A stretch of 64,000 nt of DNA from GCA-003244245 sp052390495 (GTDB taxonomy: Bacteria > Actinomycetota > Actinomycetes > Mycobacteriales > Pseudonocardiaceae). A program made the position numbers and the translations under genes. The stretch lies in assembly GCA_052390495.1 (NCBI GenBank), contig JBQTGW010000002.1, positions 103,454 to 167,453 of the forward strand, given 5' to 3'. Every line of letters begins with the position of its first letter. Position 1 is the first letter of the stretch. Below are positions 49,215-57,628 of this stretch, piece by piece. The notes under the pieces are model-generated. The model saw only the letters and a program-made list of their open reading frames with translations, was not told the DNA's origin and ran no database searches.

Positions 49215-51169
49215 CAGGCATTCGGGCCGACCTCAGCCCGGCCAGGGCAGTTCACAAGCTGTCGCAACACTCGCCGGACCGCATCGCAATCGTTTATGAG
49301 AACCGGTCGATCAGCTATGGAGAGCTTGCTGGTGCGGTCGGCCGGCTTGCGAGGGTGCTGGCTGACGGTGGAGTCGGGCGTGGCGACCGAGTGGCCTATA
49401 TCGGCTTGAACAGCCCAACCTTGCTGAGCACTCTTCTGGCGGCGACCTGGATTGGTGCGGTTTTCGTGCCGGTCAACTTCCGTCTGGCTGCCGACGAGGT
49501 ACGCCAGGTACTCGATGACAGTTCAGCGCACACGTTGGTGGTCGAGCCTGGGCATCGGGCACTCGTGGATCTGATTGCTGACCAGATTCCTGCGCGGTGG
49601 CTCCTGCTCGTCGACGACGATCCCGCCGTCCCGGTTGAAGGCGAGCTCGGACCGTCGTGGGCCAGCCTGAGCTCAGCGGTAGCGGCGGCGGTCAGACCTG
49701 GAGATCCGCAGCCGTGTCATGATCAGGACGTCGCGATGTTGGCATACACCTCCGGTACGACCGGCCGGGCCAAGGGTGTAGCGATCAGTCACGGCAGCCT
49801 CTGGTGGAACAGCGCCAACCTCGACTGCGTGGCCGACACGCGCACGGACGACGTTCATCTCGTCGTCGCGCCGCTGTTCCACACCGCCCCGCTTGGCTGC
49901 TTTACGCTGCGCAGCCTGGTCCGTGGCGGCACGAACGTGGTGCGCAGATCCTTCGACGCTGCGCAGACCCTGGCCGATCTCGGCGAACTGCGGGTCAACG
50001 CTTTCTTCGCAGTGCCTGCGATGTATACCGCGATCGCACGCTTGCCAGGGTTCGCGAGCGCGGATCTGTCCGAGTTACGTACCGCGGTCGTCGCCGGCGC
50101 CCCGGCGCCCCCTGCGCTGATCGCCGAGTATGCCGACCGTGGCGTGGTGCTGCAGCAGGGGTACGGATTGACCGAGACGTTGTTCTCGACCTGTTTGCCC
50201 GCGGCGAAGACCAGACAGAAGATCGGGTCCGTCGGGGTGGCCCTGCCCTTTACTGAGATCCGCCTGGTCGAGCAGGATACGGGTGAGGAGCTCACGGAGC
50301 CAGGCGTACGTGGCGAGGTCTGCATGCGGGGGCCGACCGTTACCCAGGGGTACTGGAACAACGCTGCCGCGACGGCTGCGGTGTTCGACGCCGCCGGGTG
50401 GTTCCACAGTGGTGACATCGGCTACTTCGACGCTGATGGCTTCCTCTACATCGTGGACCGGATCAAGGAAATGCTCATCGTCGGAGGGGACAACGTTTAC
50501 CTGGCCGAGGTGGAGAGCGTCCTCGTCGACTTCCCTGGAGTCCTTGACGTCGCGGTGGTCGGCGTTCCCGACGAGACCTGGGGCGAACGGATCGTCGCCC
50601 TACTGAGCTGTTCGGACGGTGTCCTACCGTCCCTGGCCGAGATCCGCCGATTCGCCGAGCCGCACCTGGCTTCGTACAAGCTGCCCAGCCGCCTGTACGC
50701 GATTGAAGCCGTGCCACGCAACACCATGGGCAAGGTCGACAGGAATGCGATCCGCACCGGCCTGACTACCGGTGCGTTCACGCCAGCGCCCATTAGTGAT
50801 GAAGCGCCCATTAGTGATGCACCGTCGATCGATAGTTTTGCCGGGTTGTCTCCACCGAGGCAGTACCGGCTGGTGCTGCAGCTGGTCACCGCTCATCTTG
50901 CCGAGCTGCTGGAGCAGCCAGTGTCGGCCGACTTGGCAGCCGACTGCAAGCTGGAAGATCTGGGCCTGGGGTCGCTGTCCGCCGTGGAGCTGAGCAACAG
51001 ACTCAGTACTGACACCGGGTTGCAGCTGCCAACAACCCTGATCTTCGACTACCCCACCGTCGGTGTACTTGTCCAGTACGTCTGTGCTGAGCTGGAGCCC
51101 CGCTGTGCCGCTACGGAGTCCGCGGGAGACGTCGCGGCCCATCACGTGACACAGCGGATTGACGCATAG
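49211..51169 (+). CDS. acyl-AMP ligase fused to a C-terminal carrier domain
   Basis: A 652-residue protein. Residues about 15-525 form an ANL-superfamily ligase: AYTSGTTGRAKGVAISHGSL, the YGLTE motif (QQGYGLTETLFS), the WFHSGDIGYFDADGFLYIVDRIKEM hinge region (one block near 400-425), and the catalytic lysine in NTMGKVDRNAI. After a linker with two DEAPISDAPS-like repeats, a carrier domain (about 560-640) has the attachment serine S588 in LGLGSLSAVELSNRL. This is the architecture of a stand-alone starter loader that activates an acid and holds it as a thioester for the first C domain of an NRPS. The neighbouring MqnA-like enzyme suggests an aryl acid substrate, but the ligase pocket was not read. 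Confidence 0.88.
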   Translation: MTGIRADLSPARAVHKLSQHSPDRIAIVYENRSISYGELAGAVGRLARVLADGGVGRGDRVAYIGLNSPTLLSTLLAATWIGAVFVPVNFRLAADEVRQVLDDSSAHTLVVEPGHRALVDLIADQIPARWLLLVDDDPAVPVEGELGPSWASLSSAVAAAVRPGDPQPCHDQDVAMLAYTSGTTGRAKGVAISHGSLWWNSANLDCVADTRTDDVHLVVAPLFHTAPLGCFTLRSLVRGGTNVVRRSFDAAQTLADLGELRVNAFFAVPAMYTAIARLPGFASADLSELRTAVVAGAPAPPALIAEYADRGVVLQQGYGLTETLFSTCLPAAKTRQKIGSVGVALPFTEIRLVEQDTGEELTEPGVRGEVCMRGPTVTQGYWNNAAATAAVFDAAGWFHSGDIGYFDADGFLYIVDRIKEMLIVGGDNVYLAEVESVLVDFPGVLDVAVVGVPDETWGERIVALLSCSDGVLPSLAEIRRFAEPHLASYKLPSRLYAIEAVPRNTMGKVDRNAIRTGLTTGAFTPAPISDEAPISDAPSIDSFAGLSPPRQYRLVLQLVTAHLAELLEQPVSADLAADCKLEDLGLGSLSAVELSNRLSTDTGLQLPTTLIFDYPTVGVLVQYVCAELEPRCAATESAGDVAAHHVTQRIDA

Positions 51170-51202
51170 GACCGGTAATGGCTGCCGACTAAGGAGACCA
51201 CC

Positions 51203-51940
51203 ATGCTCGCCATCGCAGCTGCTGCTGCCGCTGCCGTCCTGGTCGCCATCGGAAAGGCGCGGGTCGCGCACGTCGCGCTGCGGATCGCCCGCACCGCCCG
51301 CGAGGAAGCTGCGGCTGCGCTCGAGGCCAAGGCCCAAGTCGACGCCGACGCCGAGGAGGCGCTCGCCGAGCTGGACCAAGTCAGGGCCCAGACCGATGAG
51401 CAGCTGACGGTCTGCCAGACCGAGACTGAACAGGCCCGGACTGCCGTCCGCGTGGCCCGCACCGAGCTGGCGGAAGTCCGCGCTGAAGCCGCGAAGGCGG
51501 TCACCGCCGCGCAGAAAGCCGCCGAGGTGGCCATCCAGAAGGCGCTCGCCGACCGGGACCGGGTCTTGGCCGAACGCGCCGCCCACATGCGCCAGCAGAT
51601 CGAACAAGCCAAGGCCGACGCTCAAGCGCAGGCCAAGGCAATACAGGCCGAGGCCGCCATTGCTAAGGCCGAGGCCGCCGCTGCTAAGGCCGAGGCCGAA
51701 GCCGCTAAGGCCGAGGCCGAAGCCGCTAAAGCCGAGGCCGAAGCCGCTAAAGCCGAGGCCGCCGGTACTAAGGCCGAGGCCGCCGCCGCTACGGCCGAGG
51801 CCGCCAAAGCCGCCGCTGCTAAGGCCGAGACCGCCAAAGCCGAGGCCGAGCAGCTGGTCAAGACCACGCCCGTGAGCTCGCCGACGCGGCCAACGCGGCG
51901 ACCCGCGCCGAAATCGGGCAAGCCGCCGGCGAGCCGCTGA
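51203..51940 (+). CDS. alanine-rich coiled-coil protein with AKAEAEA repeats
   Basis: A 245-residue protein. ATG 51203 has aaggagacc directly upstream. It starts with a short hydrophobic helix (AIAAAAAAAVLVAIGKA), then a very long alanine/glutamate helix, with near-perfect seven-residue AKAEAEA repeats around residues 150-205, and a short proline-rich basic tail. The repeats are encoded by tandem 21-base units, so several frames on both strands stay open. The ribosome binding site and the heptad structure support this one. A membrane-anchored coiled coil is likely; no catalytic role can be inferred. It lies between two biosynthetic genes with gaps of about 35-40 bases, so it is probably co-transcribed. 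Confidence 0.6.
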   Translation: MLAIAAAAAAAVLVAIGKARVAHVALRIARTAREEAAAALEAKAQVDADAEEALAELDQVRAQTDEQLTVCQTETEQARTAVRVARTELAEVRAEAAKAVTAAQKAAEVAIQKALADRDRVLAERAAHMRQQIEQAKADAQAQAKAIQAEAAIAKAEAAAAKAEAEAAKAEAEAAKAEAEAAKAEAAGTKAEAAAATAEAAKAAAAKAETAKAEAEQLVKTTPVSSPTRPTRRPAPKSGKPPASR

Positions 51941-51981
51941 GTTAGACCAGGCCACGGATGATGGCGGAGGGGAGAGCGAGC

Positions 51982-53151
51982 ATGAACGTCGATGTCGTGG
52001 TGGTCGGCGGTGGGATCGGCGGCCTCGGTAACGCGCTGGCGCTGGCCAGAACCGGCCAGCGGGTCCGAGTGCTGGAGCAGGCTGCCGAGTTCGGCGAGGT
52101 CGGTGCGGGGCTACAGATCGCCCCCAACGCCACCCGCATTCTGCGCGACTGGGGCCTGCTCGACGACGCGGTCGCCGTCGGTGTGCTCCCCCGCAGACTG
52201 GTGCTGCGCGACGCGGTCGACGGCACCGAGCTCACCTACCTGGACCTGGCCGACACCGCCCGCCGCTACGGCGCGCCCTACGTGGTCATGCACCGCAGCG
52301 ACCTGCATGCAATCCTGCTGCGTGCCTGCCGTGAAGCCGGCGTCGACCTGGTGACCAGCGCGGACGTGTCCGATGTCGAGATCCGTGCGGACGCTGCGGT
52401 GGCGATCAGCGCGAACCGCAGGGACTGCGGCGCCGTCGTTCTTGCCGCGGACGGCCTGACGTCCACCCTGCGCCGTCAGCTCAGCGCCGACGCGCCGGTC
52501 AGCTCGAACTACGTGGCCTACCGTGGCGCGATCCCCATCGACGACGTGCGCGACGCCAAAGGACTCGCCCTCGAGGATGTCGTCGTCTACATCGGACCGC
52601 GCTGCCACTTCGTGCAGTACTCGCTGCGGCGCGGTGAAATGTTCAACCAGGTCGCCGTGTTCCAGTCGCCCACGGCCGTCGCCGGAGCGGCTGACTGGGG
52701 CACCCCGGACGAGCTGGACGCCGCGTTCGCCAGCGCCTGCGAGCAGATCCGCAGCGCGTTGCCGTTCCTCTGGCGGGACCGCTGCTGGCGGATGTATGAC
52801 CGGGAGCCCATCGAGCGCTGGGTAGACCGACGGCTGGCGCTGACCGGCGATGCCGCGCACCCCATGTTGCAGTACCTCGCGCAGGGCGCCTGCCAGGCCC
52901 TGGAGGACGCCGACTGCCTGGCCACCCAGGTCGTCAAGCACACCACTACCACCGGCAAGATCGAGTGGGACGCTGCGCTCCGCACCTACAACAACACGCG
53001 GTCGCCGTGCACCGCGCAGGTGCAACGTACCGTGCGGACCTGGGGCGATCTGTGGCACGCCGATGGGCTGCTCCGCGCCGTGCGCAACGCGCTGCTCCGC
53101 GACCGTGACCCGGCCGACTACCGCTACATCGACTGGCTCTACGCCCAGTGA
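51982..53151 (+). CDS. FAD monooxygenase, 3-hydroxybenzoate 6-hydroxylase-like
   Basis: A 389-residue class A flavoprotein monooxygenase. The FAD motif is VVVGGGIGGLGNALALARTG, followed by EFGEVGAGLQIAPNATRILRD and the GD motif LALTGDAAHPMLQYLAQGAC. Segments EDVVVYIGPRCHFVQYSLRR, MYDREPIERWVD and YRYIDWLY closely follow what I remember of rhodococcal 3-hydroxybenzoate 6-hydroxylase, more than salicylate hydroxylases. That enzyme makes gentisate from 3-hydroxybenzoate with NADH and O2. In this operon it could hydroxylate the MqnA-derived meta-oxygenated benzoate; a catabolic role is the alternative. ATG 51982 is preceded by ggaggggaga; earlier ATGs at 51958 and 51961 lack such a site. Confidence 0.82.
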   Translation: MNVDVVVVGGGIGGLGNALALARTGQRVRVLEQAAEFGEVGAGLQIAPNATRILRDWGLLDDAVAVGVLPRRLVLRDAVDGTELTYLDLADTARRYGAPYVVMHRSDLHAILLRACREAGVDLVTSADVSDVEIRADAAVAISANRRDCGAVVLAADGLTSTLRRQLSADAPVSSNYVAYRGAIPIDDVRDAKGLALEDVVVYIGPRCHFVQYSLRRGEMFNQVAVFQSPTAVAGAADWGTPDELDAAFASACEQIRSALPFLWRDRCWRMYDREPIERWVDRRLALTGDAAHPMLQYLAQGACQALEDADCLATQVVKHTTTTGKIEWDAALRTYNNTRSPCTAQVQRTVRTWGDLWHADGLLRAVRNALLRDRDPADYRYIDWLYAQ

Positions 53152-53244
53152 GCTTCACCGAGCGATCTTCGTTACCAGCGTTGCCACGGGGACCCGTTGG
53201 GATCCCCCGGGGCAGCGCAGCACCGCAGCACCTAGGCTGCGGGT

Positions 53245-54147
53245 ATGACGGCTGTCATCGACCGGCTCGGCGGCGACCGCCCGGTATTCTCCGTGGAGTT
53301 CTTCCCGCCCCGCGACGACGCCGGGGAGCGTCAGCTCTGGCAAGCGGTACGCGAGCTCGAGCCGCTGGACCCGGCGTTCCTGTCGGTGACCTATGGTGCC
53401 GGGGGGTCCAACCGGGACCGGACGGTGCGGATCACCGGGCGGATCGCGCAGGAGACCACGCTGGTCCCGATGGCGCACCTCACCGCGGTGAACCATTCGG
53501 TGGCCGAGCTGCGGCACGTGATCGGCAGCTACGCCGCCGCCGGAATCCACAACGTGCTGGCGTTGCGCGGCGACCCCCCCGGCGACCCCCTCGGAGAGTG
53601 GGTCGCGCACCCGCAGGGGCTGCACTACGCGGAGGATCTGGTCCGGCTGGTCCGGTCGCTGGGGGACTTCTGTGTCGGCGTGGCTGCCTTCCCCGAGTGC
53701 CATCCCCGGTCCACCGACCTGGACACCGACATCCGGTACCTGGTAGCCAAGCTTCGGGCGGGCGCCCGGTTCGCGATCACCCAGATGTTCTTCCGCCCGG
53801 AGGATTATCTGCGGCTGCGGGATCGGGTGGCCGCCGCCGGTGCCGACATGGCGGCCACGCCGATCCTGGCCGGGGTGATGCCGATCACTACGGTGCAGGG
53901 TATACAGCGGATGGCGGACCTGTCTGGCTGCGCAATCCCCGACACGGTGCTCGACCGGGTGAGCGCGGTGGGTGACGATCCTGCCGCAGTGCGCGAGGTC
54001 GGTGCGGAGATCGCCAGCGAGTTGTGCACCCGGCTGCTTGCCGAAGGCGCGCCTGGCTTGCACTTCTACACCCTCAACCGCTCCCGCTCCACCCGCGCGG
54101 TCCTAGCCCGCCTCGATATGGTGCCCGTACCCGCGCCCGCCAAGTAG
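53245..54147 (+). CDS. metF: 5,10-methylenetetrahydrofolate reductase
   Basis: A 300-residue MetF, reducing methylene-THF to methyl-THF for methionine synthesis, with FAD as cofactor. Family landmarks are FSVEFFPPRDDAGERQLW at the N terminus, SVTYGAGGSNRDRT, PMAHLTAVNHS, NVLALRGDPP, GVAAFPECHPRS, ITQMFFRPEDY and the C-terminal GLHFYTLNRSRSTRAVL. Start ATG 53245. This marks the return to housekeeping sequence after the NRPS island. Its last 45 bases overlap the end of the convergent cruF-like gene. Confidence 0.95.
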   Translation: MTAVIDRLGGDRPVFSVEFFPPRDDAGERQLWQAVRELEPLDPAFLSVTYGAGGSNRDRTVRITGRIAQETTLVPMAHLTAVNHSVAELRHVIGSYAAAGIHNVLALRGDPPGDPLGEWVAHPQGLHYAEDLVRLVRSLGDFCVGVAAFPECHPRSTDLDTDIRYLVAKLRAGARFAITQMFFRPEDYLRLRDRVAAAGADMAATPILAGVMPITTVQGIQRMADLSGCAIPDTVLDRVSAVGDDPAAVREVGAEIASELCTRLLAEGAPGLHFYTLNRSRSTRAVLARLDMVPVPAPAK

Positions 54148-54969
54148 CCTGCCCCGAACTGCCCGTCGAACCAGCAGCGGCAATCCGACCAGGCCCATGC
54201 CGACGAGTCCGTAGCAGGCCGATGCGGGCAAGGCCAAGAACACCGCATGGGCGACCGCCCCGCCCAGCCAGGCCCAGCAGAACAGCACCAGCGGTAGACC
54301 GTCACGCTCGGGCTGGGGCGCGCCCAGTGCCCGGTCCAACCCCTGCAGTGCGCTGCAGAGCAGCAGCGCCACCAGGAACCAGCCCGCGTAGTTGGTCAGC
54401 GGTACGTCGGGTACCCCGGGTAGCGCCGGACTGGGTTCGGTCCACACCCACCTGCCTTCGGCCACCATTTGCGGGTCCAGGTAGAGATCCCAACTGGCCA
54501 GTCCCCAGGCTGCGACGAGAATCGTGACCGCCCGCTTGCCTGGTCCGGTCCCCTTGCCTGGTCCGGTCCCCTTGCCTGGTCTGATCAATGCCTGGGCGGC
54601 ACACCACGCCGGGTACGCGCCGAATGTCCACGCTGGACCGATCAGCACCGGGATCGATGCCAGCTCGGGGCCCAGCGTGCCATCGGTGGTGTATGCGTAA
54701 CCACCGAACGGGATGCCGGTGGTGGTTCCCATGAACTCTGCGAGCAGCCCCCCGCCAGCTGTGATGAGCACCAGCCCAGCCGCCCACAGTGCACCACGAG
54801 TGGATGCAGCATGGGCGACGCAAGCGCAGGCAAGCAGCAGTACTGCCGCCACCGTGACCGCGTCGCGCAGCACACCACCCGTCAGCGGGTAGCAGATCTG
54901 GGTGGCCACTCCGGCACACCCCAGACCAATCGCGAGCGAGCGCACTGGTCTCGCACCCTGGCCGGTCAC
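54103..54969 (-). CDS. carotenoid biosynthesis protein, CruF-like
   Basis: A 288-residue membrane protein with about seven helices, of the CruF/CarF-type carotenoid hydratase family (DUF422), which adds water at the C-1,2 end of acyclic carotenoids. Recognisable parts are GLLAEFMGTTTGIPFGGYAYT, LGPELASIPVLIGPAWTFGAYPAW and SWDLYLDPQMVAEGRWVW. GTG 54969 gives a normal N terminus; the frame upstream to 55308 runs into the divergent peptidase gene and is rejected. A loop carries a six-residue repeat (GPGKGT, three copies) encoded by 18-base tandem units near 54540-54585. The crtI and crtB genes that would make its substrate lie 28 kb away on the other side of the NRPS island. Confidence 0.85.
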   Translation of the reverse strand: MTGQGARPVRSLAIGLGCAGVATQICYPLTGGVLRDAVTVAAVLLLACACVAHAASTRGALWAAGLVLITAGGGLLAEFMGTTTGIPFGGYAYTTDGTLGPELASIPVLIGPAWTFGAYPAWCAAQALIRPGKGTGPGKGTGPGKRAVTILVAAWGLASWDLYLDPQMVAEGRWVWTEPSPALPGVPDVPLTNYAGWFLVALLLCSALQGLDRALGAPQPERDGLPLVLFCWAWLGGAVAHAVFLALPASACYGLVGMGLVGLPLLVRRAVRGRLLGGRGYGHHIEAG

Positions 54970-55038
54970 GCACCATGCCGCACGCAGATCATTTGGTCGG
55001 AGAGTACTCGGCTGGCTGATCGAGTATTGTGCCTGACT

Positions 55039-56730
55039 GTGATCGCCGATTCGCCGGGGCCCGTGCATCACCTCTGTAACGGCTTCGTGCGGGACTACGC
55101 CGCCGCTCATCCTGTCGAGGCCACCTCTCTGGGAATCGCCGGGTACGACGATGAGATGACTGACTATTCGCCAGACGGTTACGCCGCAAGGGCGGCGCTG
55201 GCTCGCCGGGCGCTGGCGGGAATGCGGGTGGCGCAGCCGCGCGACCCTGATGAGGTGGTCGCTGCTGCGGTGTTCAATGAGCGGATCGGGCTGGACCTGG
55301 AGATCCATGACGCCGGGCTGGACCTGGCAGCACTGAACGTACTGGCCAGCCCGGTGCAGGAAATCCGCGCGGTGTTCGACCTGATGCCAACCGACACTGC
55401 GCAGGACTGGGAGGTGATCGCTCGCCGGATGTCCCTGGTGCCGAGCGCGCTGCGGGGGCTCTGCGCGTCGCTGCGGGTTGCTTCCGAGTCCGGGAACGCC
55501 GTGGCGGTGCGGCAGGTACTGCGGGTGATTCAGCAGTGCGATACCTGGGCAGGCAGTGTTGATGGGTCATCGTTCTTCGACACTTTGGTCGCCGGGGCCG
55601 ACGGTGTCGAGGGCGTCACCGCGGCGTTGAGTAACGATCTGCGCGTGGCGGCCGCGTCCGCCACGGCCGGCTACGCCGAGACCGCCCGGTCTCTCCGCGA
55701 GGAGCTCGCTCCGTGTGCGCGGGAGCGGGACGCAGTGGGCCGGGATCGCTATCAGCTCTGGTCCCGGTACTTCCTCGGGGCTCAGGTAGATCTCGCGGAG
55801 GTCTACGAGTGGGGGTGGGCGGAATTCACCCGCATCGAGACCGAGATGCGTGCGGTGGCGGGCCGGATCCGGCCCGGCGCCACGCCCGCTGAGGCCGCCG
55901 CGGCGCTGGACGCCGACCCGCGCTACCGGGTAGTCGGTCGGGACGGGCTGCAGCGCTGGATACAGGACCTCGCTGACCGCGCGTTGGCCGAGCTCGGCGG
56001 CTCGCACTTCGACATCCCGGAACCGCTGATGCGGCTGGAGTGCCGGATCGCTCCGCCGGGCGTTGATATCATGGCGTACTACACGGGTCCGTCCGAGGAC
56101 TTCTCCCGTCCAGGGCGGATGTGGTGGTCGCTACCTGATCGTGACGAGTTCCCCACCTGGCGGGAAGTGACCACCGTCTACCACGAAGGGGTACCTGGTC
56201 ACCACCTGCAGGTCGGCACCGCGGCACACGTCACCGACCGGCTCAACGACTTCCAGCGATTGATGTGCTGGGTGTCCGGCCACGGCGAGGGTTGGGCACT
56301 CTACGCCGAACGCTTGATGCGCGAGCTGGGCTTTCTCACCGACGACGGCGACCTCTTAGGCATGCTCGACGCCCAGCTGTTCCGGGCAGCCCGGGTCGTG
56401 GTGGATATCGGGATGCACCTGGAGCTCCAGATTCCCACTGGCACGGCCTTTCATGAGGGACAGCGGTGGACCCCGGAGCTCGGGTTGGAGTTCCTGCTCA
56501 CCCGCACGATCACCGACCCGGCGCACGTTCGCGACGAGATCGACCGCTACCTGGGCTGGCCGGGACAGGCGCCCTCATACAAGCTCGGCGAGCGCCTCTG
56601 GCTGGCGGCGCGCAGCGACGCCCAGCGGCGCTGGGGCGCCCAGTTCAACCTCATGCACTTCCACCGCAGCGCACTGGAACTAGGCTCGATGGGCTTGGAT
56701 ACCCTCGCCGAGCGCCTCACCGCCCTGTAG
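55039..56730 (+). CDS. DUF885-family metallopeptidase-like protein
   Basis: A 563-residue DUF885 protein. The zinc-site motif is VYHEGVPGHHLQVG (HExxPGHH), with the downstream GHGEGWALYAERLMRELGF expected to provide the third ligand, and the family's C-terminal GQAPSYKLGERLW. Members behave as cytoplasmic carboxypeptidase-like enzymes, but substrates are mostly unknown. The frame is open from 54469, through the cruF-like gene on the other strand; GTG 55039 (VIADSPGPVHHLCNGFV) is the start consistent with the family. It is divergent from the cruF-like gene with a ~69-base shared promoter region. Confidence 0.85.
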   Translation: MIADSPGPVHHLCNGFVRDYAAAHPVEATSLGIAGYDDEMTDYSPDGYAARAALARRALAGMRVAQPRDPDEVVAAAVFNERIGLDLEIHDAGLDLAALNVLASPVQEIRAVFDLMPTDTAQDWEVIARRMSLVPSALRGLCASLRVASESGNAVAVRQVLRVIQQCDTWAGSVDGSSFFDTLVAGADGVEGVTAALSNDLRVAAASATAGYAETARSLREELAPCARERDAVGRDRYQLWSRYFLGAQVDLAEVYEWGWAEFTRIETEMRAVAGRIRPGATPAEAAAALDADPRYRVVGRDGLQRWIQDLADRALAELGGSHFDIPEPLMRLECRIAPPGVDIMAYYTGPSEDFSRPGRMWWSLPDRDEFPTWREVTTVYHEGVPGHHLQVGTAAHVTDRLNDFQRLMCWVSGHGEGWALYAERLMRELGFLTDDGDLLGMLDAQLFRAARVVVDIGMHLELQIPTGTAFHEGQRWTPELGLEFLLTRTITDPAHVRDEIDRYLGWPGQAPSYKLGERLWLAARSDAQRRWGAQFNLMHFHRSALELGSMGLDTLAERLTAL

Positions 56731-56736
56731 GTAGCT

Positions 56737-56788
56737 CTTCAAGTACCGCCAACCCCGGCTTGGGTGGCCTTCAAGTACCGCCAACCCC
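56737..56788. repeat. 20-bp direct repeat (two copies, 32-bp period)
   Basis: cttcaagtaccgccaacccc occurs at 56737-56756 and again at 56769-56788, in the short space between the convergent peptidase and acetyltransferase genes. It may take part in termination, though neither copy forms a strong hairpin by itself. Confidence 0.8.
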
Positions 56789-56796
56789 GCGGGTGG

Positions 56797-57348
56797 TTAT
56801 AGCGGCAGTGTGCGGCCCAGCACGGCGAACGGTCTGGAGTCTCCAGCGAAGCAGTAGTTGCGCAGTAGATCGGTGAACCCGATCCGACGGTACAGTCGCC
56901 AAGCCCTGGTAGGGCCTTCCGGGGTGGACAGCAAGACCCGCGGCGCATCGACTCTGGAGAGCAGCTCGGTGAGCAGGGCCTCGCCGACACCCTTTCCCTG
57001 CGCGTCCGGGTGCACATGCAGCTCGGTGAGTTCGAAGTAGTCCGTGAGGAGGAGCTGCGCTGCGGCCAGATCTGCAGCCTTCAGTCCGCGCCGCACCTCG
57101 TCGTGCCACCATTGGCCGCGCGCCCCGCGGTAGCCATAGGCGATGCCGACCAGGGCGTCGCCATGGAAGGCCCCCACACAACTCCAGCCATCCCGGTGCA
57201 TGTGCTCCAGCCACATCGGCGCTCGTTGCCGCACCGTGGCGGGTGGGTAGCGCATCGCGGTGACGTAGATCCGCAGTGCCTCATAGATCCGTGGTCGTAA
57301 CTGCGCGGCCGTCAGCTCGACTACGTGGGCTGGTTCGCGGGCGGCCAT
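56797..57348 (-). CDS. GNAT N-acetyltransferase
   Basis: A 183-residue acetyltransferase. The acetyl-CoA-binding segment is LTELHVHPDAQGKGVGEALLTELL (the Q/R-x-x-G-x-G/A loop), followed by VLLSTPEGPTRAWRLYRRIGF as in standard GNATs. The open frame reaches 57756, but ATG 57348 (MAAREPAHVVELTAAQL) is the sensible start; the upstream part overlaps the LexA-controlled promoter. The acceptor substrate is unknown. It is transcribed away from the HEPN gene. Confidence 0.8.
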   Translation of the reverse strand: MAAREPAHVVELTAAQLRPRIYEALRIYVTAMRYPPATVRQRAPMWLEHMHRDGWSCVGAFHGDALVGIAYGYRGARGQWWHDEVRRGLKAADLAAAQLLLTDYFELTELHVHPDAQGKGVGEALLTELLSRVDAPRVLLSTPEGPTRAWRLYRRIGFTDLLRNYCFAGDSRPFAVLGRTLPL

Positions 57349-57512
57349 AGCGGTCACAGCGAATCTCCGGAATCGGGCGGCGCACCGATGGCCGGGGTGC
57401 CGTCGGGGGACTGCACATGTCCCATCCCACCACGCCGGGAATCCTCCCGCTGACGTCCTGCAAAGCAGGACTTGACGGGACCGGCCACGGAGAGGGTACG
57501 CTAGAACACATA

Positions 57513-57528
57513 TCGAACATATGTTCGA
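57513..57528. promoter_or_regulatory. LexA (SOS) box upstream of the HEPN gene
   Basis: tcgaac-atat-gttcga is a perfect palindrome fitting the actinobacterial LexA consensus TCGAAC(N4)GTTCGA. A TTGACG (57472-57477) and TACGCT (57497-57502, 19-base spacing) just upstream are a plausible promoter, which LexA bound here would block. The HEPN-gene start lies 101 bases further on. Confidence 0.8.
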
Positions 57529-57628
57529 TCGATGCCGGAGCGAGGAAGCGCGCCGCCATCGGGCATCGCCGGCTTCCTCCCGGCGGAGCAGACCGTGTCG
57601 TAGTCCATGGCGACTAGAGGAGGCCGAC

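Noticed and set aside
50624..51955. A 443-codon antisense frame with GLGLSSGG repeats
   Set aside because: It is the mirror of the alanine/glutamate repeat gene and the ligase gene; it has no ribosome binding site and no family.
54469..55038. N-terminal extension of the DUF885 gene by 190 codons
   Set aside because: It lies entirely opposite the cruF-like gene and is not peptidase-like; the family N terminus begins at GTG 55039.
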